Positions 48,556 through 57,663 of a stretch of DNA of 64,000 nucleotides are shown one piece after another. The position numbers and the translations under genes were made by a program. This DNA is from Gigaspora margarita (taxonomy: Eukaryota > Glomeromycota > Glomeromycetes > Diversisporales > Gigasporaceae), in assembly GCA_009809945.1 (NCBI GenBank), contig WTPW01002708.1, positions 1 to 64,000 of the forward strand, read 5' to 3'. The stretch's first letter is position 1. Each line of letters begins with the position of its first letter. Below the pieces are notes generated by a model. The model was not told the DNA's origin. It did no database searches and worked only from the letters and a program-made list of their open reading frames with translations.

Positions 48556-49387
48556 TCAACTATGTAAATCAAAACCATATGTGGTACTATATGAAAATTA
48601 ATTATTAAAGAATTTAGTCATTAAGATAGTGATTGGAACAGTAATCGTGATGATTTATCATTTTTCATATATTCAATAGTAAAAATAATTTTAGATGTCT
48701 AGAGCAAATCACTTGATTTTCCATTATTTTAGCATAAATCAATTCTTAAACACGTTTGCAGCAAAGTTACATTATGTTCTATTGAATTTTTACTCGCAAT
48801 GAAATATCTCACTTTTGAATAGTTCATAACATGAAACAGAAAGTTTGTAAAGAGTCAAATTGAAATTTAAATAGAATTTTCTAAATAAACATGGGGTGTT
48901 TGTACACGGGTAATAGCAGTTAATTTGCAAATCTGTATAACATGCCAATCGACCCAATTTTTACATCGAAAAAAATTAACCCTTGCTTATGTTACGGTAA
49001 GCGTGGGTTTGAGATTGGGACGAAGGTTTAGTTTATACCAAAATTCATCAAGGAATTTTTTTGTTAGAAGCCAAAAAGGTGGTTTCATAATCAAAATTTT
49101 GCGATATCAGTTGGTTTTTACATTACCCGTGTACAAATAGAAATTCTCATTTAAATATTAACTCTCAAATATTCAACGTAACTTTGTTATAAATGTTTTT
49201 AAGAATAGATTTATGCCAAAATGTTTAAAAAAAGTAAAGTGATGCTCTCTAGAAATCTAAAAACATGAAAGTTACTCATTATTATTAAAAAATATATACA
49301 GTACATAAAGTGATAAATCATTCCGATTACTATCTTAATAAAAAAAACCCCCCATTAATTTTGTATAGTTTTGATTTACATAGTTGA
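48556..49387. mobile_element. Fold-back element with long arms and an inner TIR element
   Basis: The left arm from TCAACTATGTAAATCAAAAC is inverted in the right arm (GTTTTGATTTACATAGTTGA), and pairing continues through 'ATTAAGATAGTGATTGG' and 'GATGATTTATCA'. Loop and inner arms hold a 239-bp element (48899-49137). No target duplication resolved. Confidence 0.7.
48899..49137. mobile_element. Inner TIR element, TTTGTACACGGGTAAT
   Basis: Perfect 16-bp inverted ends TTTGTACACGGGTAAT / ATTACCCGTGTACAAA, located at the centre of the fold-back at 48556-49387. Either a nested MITE or the palindrome's own core. The 71-codon frame inside is unsupported. Confidence 0.68.
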
Positions 49388-49402
49388 CCGTACATTCCAG
49401 AT

Positions 49403-49836
49403 CAGAGGCGATGATTTTCTGCGGTGGTTAAGACTAAATTCTGAGTGTGGTTAAGACAAATTTTATGATTTACTGTGATAAATTTTTTTGTGCAGTTCTA
49501 TAGTGCATTTTGTAATTTCTGTGTAGTTCTGTGATGCCATTTCGTAATTTCTGCGATTTAATGCGATCTAATTTTCCTAAAATTTTTAAAATTTATAATT
49601 CCGTAACTCCCCGGAGAACACGCTCGTAATTTACGTTGATTTATTGTCTACTTTTCCGGGATTGCCGGGTCTGAATTTATGGCCAAATCCTGTGATACTT
49701 TGTGAATTCTGCGATATTTTGCGCATTTTTTTAGATTCTGTGACATTCTGCGGTGACTAAGGGTGATTTCTGTGATTGGCTGTGATTAAGAGAAATTCTG
49801 CTGTTTTCTGTGAATCACAGAAAATCATCGGCCCTG
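49403..49836. mobile_element. Non-autonomous hAT MITE related to the 28054 transposon
   Basis: TIRs CAGAGGCGATGATTTTCTG and (inverted) CAGGGCCGATGATTTTCTG match at 17 of 19; target duplication TTCCAGAT is perfect (49395-49402 and 49837-49844). Ends share CAGGG..TGATTTTCTG with the hAT element at 28054-30713, and the subterminal regions share dense TTCTGTG, TTCTGCG and TGCGG words. The central part is unrelated and non-coding. Likely mobilised by that family's transposase (inference). Confidence 0.92.
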
Positions 49837-49844
49837 TTCCAGAT

Positions 49845-50862
49845 CGATGTAGAATCCTGTAATTTGTAGGTAGTTTAAAATTTTAAATCTAAAGCCAACC
49901 AGCTTTATGCAGTGTAGGAAAACACCGGCTGATGCTACACATTGCAAAACTAATGATAACGATTCCTAGCACAATTAGGTTGCTATTTCTGGGAGTATAT
50001 CCCATCTCGGTCTATATATCTAATTTTACCCCAGAAACATCCTACTTTACTTACACCCATTTCACCTAAAAAGCTATTTAACTGACATTACACATTTGGC
50101 AATTTGCTATTAATATATTTCTGCAGATAATAAAATGATAAACCTAGCCCCATGCGATGCCAGTTAAATAGCTTTTAGGTGAAATGAGTGTTGAGAAAAT
50201 GAGAACCATCCATTATTCCGTGCTTAACGGCACGGGTTCTTACTAGCACTATAATAATAATCAGCTTTATATTTGGACACTGTAAATATTTTCCTTTATT
50301 GGATGAAATAAAATATTCCGTCTTAAGTCTTGCTTGACGTCGTCACAAGATCAAAAGAAAAAGTTAAAACAGCTATTATTAATGACAAAAATGAATAATT
50401 GATAAGGATTTTTGTTCCATTTGTTTATCTCAAATTAACGAATACGATTAATAAAATCAAAAAAATTGTTTGTTTGATCAATGAACTGCTAAATTAATGA
50501 AAGCTTTAGATATTGTTATTAAATAACGAGTGGTATTATTTAAAGAAATTTTAATAAATATGTAATTATTACAAAATAATATTTACAAAACTTTAATTTT
50601 TTAAAAAAATTTTTTTGCCTATTACAAAATAATATTTACAAGAAATTTAGTCATTAGTGTATCTTTTGCGTGGCGCGTAAAGGTGACAATATTTTAATCT
50701 TGAAGATCTTTTAGCTACGATCAATTATGCAACATACCTCATCCAAAAAGAATTTAAATCTTTAATTTAAATAAAAATAATGATAATATATAATGCCTTT
50801 AATTGTATATTTTCATAATATTAAATATTTATAAATTTATAACTTTATCATTAAAGTGATTA
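49845..50862. other. 3' flank of kinase B; no gene
   Basis: Holds the MITE at 50053-50191 and a 21-bp direct repeat 'ATTACAAAATAATATTTACA' at about 50568 and 50619. No exon recognised. Confidence 0.4.
50053..50191. mobile_element. 139-bp MITE, ACACYCATTTCACCTAAAA ends
   Basis: ACACCCATTTCACCTAAAAA pairs with TTTTAGGTGAAATGAGTGT and the match extends through AGCTATTTAACTG, about 31 bp with one indel. No target duplication seen. Confidence 0.75.
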
Positions 50863-50948
50863 TTAATTCAATAATCTAAATATATACAATATAAAATAAG
50901 TAAATAAATTTTTATTTACAAATACTGTAAATTTAATATAGTACTTAC

Positions 50949-52326
50949 CAGCAGGAACTTCAAGGAAATCGATGGATTTACTTGATAATTTTGTTAACAT
51001 AATATAACTAACATAATTAGTTTTCATTGCTGATATTCTCCGAGCGTTGATAATTTTACTAGTATACATAAAATCAGGATGTTTTGGTGAGAAAATTGGA
51101 AATTCTTTGACTAATTTATCTGCAGCTAAGAATTGCTTTTTAATTTCATCTGTTTCATCTGAACTTTCCAACCATCTTGCAAGTTTAAAAAACACATTCC
51201 AACAATTAGGCCGTTTTAGTGGATCAGAATCCATACATTGCTTAGCTAATTCGATATAGCAATCAGGAGTTCCAGCAGCAAATGCAGGTCGCAATCCAAA
51301 GCAAATTTTTACAGCAAGCTCATCATTAAATTGATTACATCAAAGGGTCTTCACCCGGTTGACATTTCCGACATAATGACTCCGAAACTATAAATATCAG
51401 TTGCTGATGTAAATTCCTGTCCGGATAGAACCTCTGGTGCGACATAAGGCAAGACACCATAAATACCACCTGAATCATTTTCATCTATCTGTTTATACGT
51501 TCCTAGATCTAAGTTATAAGATTTTTTAGCCAATCCTAGATCTGAGACATAAGATTGAACACTTTTACTATTGCCTTGATTTTGCAAAATCAAAACATTA
51601 TCACTATGAAGGTCTGAATGAATATATCCAGCATCATGAATTTTATGTAAATCCCATAAAATATCTTGAAGCAATTTTAATTTAGTTTGCCAGGTAAGAT
51701 CTTTAAAATTTTTTTTTAAAAACTTGTGAAGATTTCCATTGTCAGCGTATTGAAATGCCATCAAGTATTCCTTTGTTTCTGTATTTTGAGTCAATCCATA
51801 TATTCCAAGCCTACTACCCCATAAATTACACTTCATATTATTGTCAAACTTTACAAATATATATAAATAATTAGTAATATAATGTACATTTAAATAAGCT
51901 ATACAATGAATCATGATTTAACTTACTTCTTTCAAAAAATAATGAGGATTTTCTTTAAAACCCGATAAAGTTTTGAGAGCAATAGTGCTAGATGTTTTAC
52001 GTGATCTAACATATTTGCTACCAAAAATTTTTCGTATGTCTCGTTTAACATCAATTTTTCGTATACCATCTAACCAGATTGCAGAATATACTGAGCCAAA
52101 TCCTCCTTCGCCAATTTTTTTAATATTACATAATCTATCGAATGGAATCCATTCGATCATACGTTTATACGCATAAGTTCTAAGTTGAAATTTTTTTATG
52201 TAATTATCAATTTCTCTATTTCCGCTTGACCATTTTTGAGTTGTTATGTCAGGATCACACGCGAGACACCATGCTTTACTCGTGTTGTAGTTTTTACAAT
52301 GTGCACATTTTCCATATTTAGGATTT
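50949..52326 (-). pseudogene. Zinc-ribbon protein kinase (kinase B), one stop plus one frameshift
   Basis: Exon 52326-51927 reads NPKYGKCAHCKNYNTSKAWC with CxxC...CxxC ribbon cysteines. WSSGNREIDNYIKKFQL, the family's usual lead-in, follows, then EWIPFDRL, glycine loop IGEGGFGSVYSA and TIALKTL (ATP lysine). After a 78-nt intron (GTAAGT...TAAAG) exon 51848-50949 has FDNNMKCNLWGSRLGIYGLT, YIHSDLHSDNVLI (HSD for HRD; Asp and Asn kept), VSDLGLA (DLG), GVLPYVAPEVL and TDIYSFGVIMSEMSTG. It ends QCMDSDPLKRPNCWNV and SKSIDFLEVPAG at a GTAAGT donor; the last exon is not defined. TGA at 51351-51353 replaces a codon in STG-x-RPFD, and one base is missing near 51338 before NQFNDELAVKICFGLRP. Both could be assembly errors, but two lesions 13 bp apart suggest a pseudogene. 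Its 5' side connects to the micro-exon array. Confidence 0.85.
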
Positions 52327-54452
52327 CTTTATAATCAATTTGTTGTATTAGTTAATTTTAACATTATTTAGGCGACGTTTCTGATGCAAATAATTTTCAT
52401 GCTCACCGACTAATTAACACAAATAAAATGATAGTAAATACTTATGAATTTGAAATGCTTATTTTAATACTTGTATTAATAAATGTTCTTTATACTCACA
52501 GACTAAAATGACATGAATTAAATAGTAAACTTTCATAAACTTGAATAACATATTTTAAGTATATATATTTGGATAATAAATATTCTATGTACTCACTTTC
52601 TAAATTAAAATAGAATATTAAAATACTTGGATTAATAATTGGGTGGTCAATAAAAACACATCAAATCTTTTTAATGAAATTTTTTGTGCTCTTTAAGTAG
52701 AAATAACTCAAGAGTTTTAATCAAATTTAGTAAAATTTTTAAATGAATTCTAAAGTTTATTAACTTATTTAAATACTATGCTTAGGTTAATAAATGTTCT
52801 TTATACTTACTCACTAATTAATGCGAATGAAACGAAATTAAATAAAAAAATCTTCATGAACTTGAGAATAATTTATTTTAAAATATTTAGATTAATTATT
52901 AATACTTACTTACTACGGTAAATCAGTAAATAAATGAAATAAAAAGTAAATATTATAAATACTAAGATTAAGAAAATGCTCTTTATACTTACATACTAAA
53001 TTAATATGAATTAAACGAAATTAAACAGTAAATATTCATGAAATTGGATAGCGTATTTTAAATATTAGTTTGTTAAATATTTTTTTTATACTCACCGGCT
53101 AAAATTAACGTGAATAAAATAAAAAATATTCACAAATTTAATTCTTATTTTAAGATATTTATAATGCCATATTAATAAATCTTTATACTTACACACTAAA
53201 TTAGCACAAATTAAATTATAAATATTCACAATTTAATAATGTATTTTAAATACATAAATTAATAAGTGCTCTTTATACTTACTCACTAAATTAATGAATA
53301 TTAAATATTTATGAATTTGAATAGTTTATTTAATTTATTAAATGTTCTTTTTACTTACACGCTAAATTAAATAAAATAGATAGCAAATTAATAACTTATT
53401 TTAATTATTTGGATTAATGTTCTTTATACTCACCAACTAAATTAATGCGAATAAATGAAAATTAAATATATAGTAAATATTCATGAGTTTAATAGTTTAT
53501 TTTATCATATGATCATGAAATTATTTCTTGTTAATTTTCCAAATTAAAACTCAGCCGTAACTCCTACAACCCATGATCATAAATTGCCGGATAACACCAA
53601 TACTGAGAAAATTGTCGAAAACAGTAATTTGGCAAATGATTGGAACACGTGCCGTGGAGCGGCACGTGTTCATTTACTAAAATACCGTTACGTTATTCGA
53701 CACTTTTTGCCCAGTATTGTATACATATTAGTAAATGTTCTTTTATACTCACACACTAAATCAATGCAAATTAAATAAAATGAAAAGGTAAATCTTCATG
53801 AATTTAATAGCCTATTTTAAATACTTTGATTAATAAATGTTCTTTATACTTACTCTCTAAATTAATGCGAGTAAAACGAAATTAAATAATAAATATTCAT
53901 GATTTATGATAATAGCTGAATTTGAATATTAGATTAATAATAAACGTTCTTTATACTCACCGACCAACGCTAAATTAACGTGAATAAATGAAATTAATAG
54001 TAAGTAGTCATAGCTTATTTTGAATACTAGTAGTCGATGAATAAATATTCTTATACACAACCGACTAAATTAACGCGAATAAAATGAGATTAAATAGTAA
54101 ACATTCATAAATTTAATAGTTTATTTAAATAGTTTGATTAAAAATTTCCTTTATACTCACCTCCTAAATTAATGCGAATATGAAAAATTAAAAATAAAAT
54201 TTCATAAACTTTAATAGCTTATTTTAATTAATTAATATTAAATGTTCTTTATATTTACTCATTACTGCATTGAAAACGAAATGATTTTGAGTTATATTAC
54301 TTAAATATGATTTATTATGAAATATTGACAACATTATAATAAAATTTGATTAATCTACTTACGCTCTAAATATATATATGTATGTATTAGATATTTTAAG
54401 AGTTTCAAATATTTTTAATTTTAAAAAATATCGATATAAAATTTTAACTTAC
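52327..54452 (-). other. Serial micro-exon array: about 19 introns split by single-codon exons
   Basis: On the minus strand the interval is a chain of intron-like units: donor GTRAGTATA (often followed by AAGAACA), 72-104 nt, acceptor TTTAG, then exactly 3 nt, then the next donor. Micro-exons in order: AGC 54363, TAATGA 54259, GAG 54161, TCG 54062, CGTTGGTCG 53961, AGA 53854, TGT 53753, TTG 53434, CGT 53359, TGA 53283, TGT 53193, CCG 53096, TAT 52993, TAA 52910, TGA 52811, AAA 52597, TCT 52500, TCG 52407 (lowest coordinate of each). The Sel1 exon ends in phase 2, and spliced through, the frame has no stop (KANESRVGRDVCVDVRINEN then LR) and enters NPKYGKC in frame. Two introns are longer (316 and 211 nt) because elements inserted in them. 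Splicing itself is inferred. Confidence 0.7.
53598..53719. mobile_element. 122-bp hairpin element inserted in one intron unit
   Basis: CAATACTGAG..AATTGTCGAA pairs imperfectly with TTCGACAC..CCCAGTATTG; the centre is a perfect stem AACACGTGCCG / CGGCACGTGTT (53644-53670) with loop TGGAG. It explains most of the extra length of the 316-nt intron. Confidence 0.65.
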
Positions 54453-54770
54453 TTGTAAATCCAATCTTCGTATTTCTCATAACTCTTTTCTACACCAATT
54501 CCATAATAATAACAAATAGCAGTTTTAAAGATTACCTGCCTCAGCTGATTTTAGATAATGCATAAATGCTTTATACTTATTCATTTTAATCCCATATCCT
54601 AAATAATAACATTTGCCAAGATGATACATCCCTGCGGATCTTTGATAAAGAACGAATGCCCTATTCTTATTTATTTCAACACCAATTCCATGTTCGTAAC
54701 AATAACCAAGCCAAAATATTTTATTTGGATTTAAATTATCTGATTTTTGGCAATCAATATTTTTTTTCAT
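54453..54770 (-). pseudogene. Sel1-repeat exon feeding the micro-exon array
   Basis: Reads MKKNIDCQKSDNLNPNKIFW then three Sel1 repeats: LGYCYEHGIGVEINKNRAF, LGKCYYLGYGIKMNKYKAF and, after one extra base near 54533 (CTT-T-AAA), TAICYYYGIGVEKSYEKYED, then WIYK. It ends in phase 2 at a perfect donor (TACAA|GTAAGTT, donor 54452-54446). Without splicing it would stop two bases later. The next micro-exon completes 'IYKA', matching the end of the Sel1 consensus. The true start may lie further upstream. Sel1 then kinase is the reverse of the order I would expect for a fused protein. Confidence 0.72.
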
Positions 54771-54810
54771 TTTATTAAAAATGTTGGTAACTTCATCCGA
54801 CGAGTTTTTA

Positions 54811-55014
54811 TATTTTGCCGCTATATGAGAAGAATTAATTTATTAGAATACATACGTTCCAACAATCTAATGTGCATTCTTTTCCATAAGTTCATTTCAT
54901 ACATGCATTTTGTATTTTGCCGCTATATTAGAAGAATTAATTTATTAGAATACATATGTTCCAATAATCTAATGTGCATTCTTTTCTATAAGTTCATTTC
55001 ATACATGCACTTTG
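54811..55014 (+). repeat. 102-bp direct tandem duplication
   Basis: 54811-54912 is repeated at 54913-55014 with few changes; both begin TATTTTGCCGCTATAT and contain 'CTAATGTGCATTCTTTTC'. The open plus-strand frame through it (54747-55118) owes its length to this duplication and is not called. Confidence 0.88.
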
Positions 55015-55576
55015 CTCTATTATTATACGTACATAATTTGATTGGTTTAATTTGTGTAACATTTATATTATATGAAGTTGTTCATAAGTGCACATTTTAC
55101 AGGTGCACTTTTCTCTGAAACGTAAGATTATCGCTATAAAGGGTTGACTGTAATACCCGATTTTAGACAAATCCAAATTTGAGCAATAATAAATTTAAAA
55201 CTACCATTGATGTATATTTCAAGCAATTACTTGTAGGTACAAAAAACTTAAGGGTGGTGTAAATTATTATTGCACAATCAGCTATTTTATTGCTATATGA
55301 TGAAAAACATATGGGAATAGGTTCACTATCCAGGCAAGCTCTTGCGTTACATACTCAAATTTCAACATCTATGACGAAAGCCTCTAGACTAGGACGAATT
55401 AATTGAACCTGTACCAATCATTCTCCCAACCTGTCAAACGCATAAACCACTGTCCTCTCGATCCCAAACTTCCTAAACCCCAAGATCCTAAATTGCACTC
55501 CGTCTACAACATGAAACCTAAACATAAGAAAAATAGCTAACATACTAAAAAGATCATCCTGCAGTATCTATTTAGG
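55015..55576. other. No gene recognised
   Basis: Composition rises in GC toward the right; C-rich 'CCCAACCTG' and 'CTAAACCCC' words but no frame or repeat that can be named. Confidence 0.3.
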
Positions 55577-55822
55577 TCTTTGCACTGTTACTGCAGCCGC
55601 GGAGTTTAACCATCCACTAATAAGGGTCCTTGTACTGCTACTGCAGCCGCGGAGCCTAACTATGCAATAATAACAGTCTTGCACTGCCACCACAGCTATG
55701 GAGCCCACAAATCGCTATCGATGGTCCTTGCACCGCCCATGCGGCCGCAGAACCAAGAAACTAACTGCAAAGATCTTTGTACTGCACTGTAATCGTGGAT
55801 CCTTAACAATCCAATATATCGC
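55577..55822 (+). repeat. GC-rich minisatellite, five units of about 50 bp
   Basis: Units begin near 55577, 55627, 55677, 55725 and 55774, each starting TC(C/T)TTG(C/T)ACTGC and containing a form of 'TGCAGCCGCGGAG'. Divergence rises from unit 1 to 5. The local GC content contrasts sharply with the window. Confidence 0.82.
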
Positions 55823-57140
55823 CCAACCTGACCGACGCTACTAATACTTGTCGGACCACTTAAAATGGGGTGGGAGGGAGATAGAACCGGCCTTTACCTA
55901 GGCGAGCAAGAGCGAAACAAAAGATAGCATCCTCTCTTCTGAACAAAAACAATCCCTTAACGTCCGCATGTCCACAGCCTCCCATTCATACCCCTCAATA
56001 TATCCTATTTAATATTCATAGGAACCTAAATTCGCCATATGTCATCCCAGTAAAAACAAAAAAACAAAATCCTGCAGAATTAACAAAATTTCAGTGCGAT
56101 ACTTGATTTACCGTAAAAAATTTTGTTACAAATCGACACATGATACTGTATGTGGCTAAGGCTGATTTGTATTATCATGTTGAAACAATTGTTAAATCGT
56201 GATGACATTCCTGATAATAACTTGCTCATCGACATATTAATCTTAACATTTTGATCACGGTATGTATAACTAATCAAAAGCGTTAAAGCATAATAACTTG
56301 ACATATAAAGTTATAAACGGGCGAAGTTAATCATGATACCATCCATTTAGGGCTATACCCAATCAGAGGTTAGTATTTGTACACACCATTTCACTCTTCA
56401 GATAACCATACACTTCATTGCATTCCGTTCCTGGAACTCATACAAAAATCCAGAAAATCACGGTAATGATCATCCATTTAGATGCCTAGAATCCGCGACT
56501 CCACTATTAACCATACACTACGTACTTTATGCTTTGTTCTGGTATGTCTGTCACGTTGATTTTGCTATTATACGTAGTATATTTGTTTATAAAATCGTCC
56601 CTGTAACAAAGCCACAGGTAAATAAGCTTGTTCATTGTGTTACAATCTATTTTATTTTAGTAGATAGATATCTGATGCTAAATACAGAGTTTCACAAAGA
56701 CATCTTGTGAAAGTATATAGCATGTTCGTAAGGTGGGCGGGCGGGGTGTTACTTTACTAGTATATGGATCAGATCAAGGAATTCGATAAAAATTACTCAC
56801 TTATGCTTGCTAAAAAAAAAAAAAACAAAAAAATCAAATCTATATAATTTAAATATGAAGTATAAGTTATAATAACAAATTGAAATCTCAATTATAAAAT
56901 TAGATAATTAATCGTTATCAGGCAGATACTGCCTGATAACTGGTTTATTTGGTCAAGAATAATGATGCCTGACACATGACGCAACCAGTGTCATTGACGT
57001 ATGACGAAACCATTTTGTCAGGAAACTTCAAATTGACGAAATGACGAATGACGAAACCTATGACGCATGCCGAAACCAATGACACATGGCGAACACATAA
57101 TAAATAACAAAACCCATGATGATTTGATGAAGTATTCATT
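55823..57140. other. Non-coding stretch; perfect hairpin and ATGACGAAACC repeats
   Basis: A perfect 12-bp stem GTTATCAGGCAG / CTGCCTGATAAC with loop ATA lies at 56914-56940. At 56960-57085 the word ATGACGAAACC (and variants) recurs about five times, shared with the MITE at 43239. No gene. Confidence 0.5.
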
Positions 57141-57149
57141 TCTTTCATA

Positions 57150-57663
57150 ATATAAATAAGCTAGGTGGCATTTCATTTGAGTCCTTGAGAAAGCTATAGG
57201 TGAGTTTCCGTATTTCTTTACTTTTTTTGCAGCATTCCGAAGTGCTCCGTTGTCTGAAGTTCTCCTGGGCAGCACGGGCAGTCTCCTGAGACCCATTGCG
57301 CAAAGTATTGGAGCTGATAACCCAGGGGAGGCAATTGATGACAAAATCGCCAGAGTATATCTTTTTTTTTTATTGTGTATCCATTTGAATTTTATCCACT
57401 TCTTTTGGGTGTTGATCATTATCAGGTCCCTATTTCTCTGACTTGCCGTGAGGTGTGTATATCTATCTTTCAAGAAGTTTGTCCCCTTTTTAATAGTATG
57501 CTCATCGCCATTTCCTCCCATTAGGTTTATGGAGTTTAAACTCCAAGGCCAGATTTTCATTGATGACATGATTTCCTTCGGTCCTTTTCCATGCTGTGAC
57601 GTATATTTTCCATTATCTGGCCAAGTACTAGTTCTGATTGTCAGTGAGTTTAGGGCCCCTATG
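57150..57663 (+). pseudogene. GC-richer spliced gene fragment, family unknown
   Basis: A tiny intron (CTATAG|GTGAGTTT...TTTTTTTGCAG, about 57195-57232) precedes an open exon reading FRSAPLSEVLLGSTG then SLLRPIAQSIGADNPGEA and IDDKIAR. A possible second intron (GTATAT...TTATCAG) leads to VPISLTCRE at about 57425, and a third (GTGTGTAT...CCATTAG) to FMEFKLQGQIFIDDMISFGP on to SEFRAPM. The order is exon-like with good splice sites, and its composition is unlike the flanking DNA. The frame is cut by the hAT-like insertion at 57664 (its target duplication starts at 57656). I do not recognise the family. The 250-codon frame on the opposite strand runs through the transposon and introns and is rejected. 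Confidence 0.35.

Noticed and set aside
51330..51350. An intron explaining the TGA and frame change in kinase B (GTAATC looks like a donor)
   Set aside because: The conserved protein resumes immediately after the lesion, leaving no room for an intron.
54446..54460. Treating TAA after WIYK as the natural end of the Sel1 protein
   Set aside because: The codon overlaps a perfect GTAAGT donor and the downstream micro-exon completes the Sel1 consensus; kept open as an alternative if splicing is disproved.
54747..55118. 123-codon plus-strand frame
   Set aside because: It overlaps the Sel1 start antisense and its length comes from a 102-bp duplication that repeats the same peptide.
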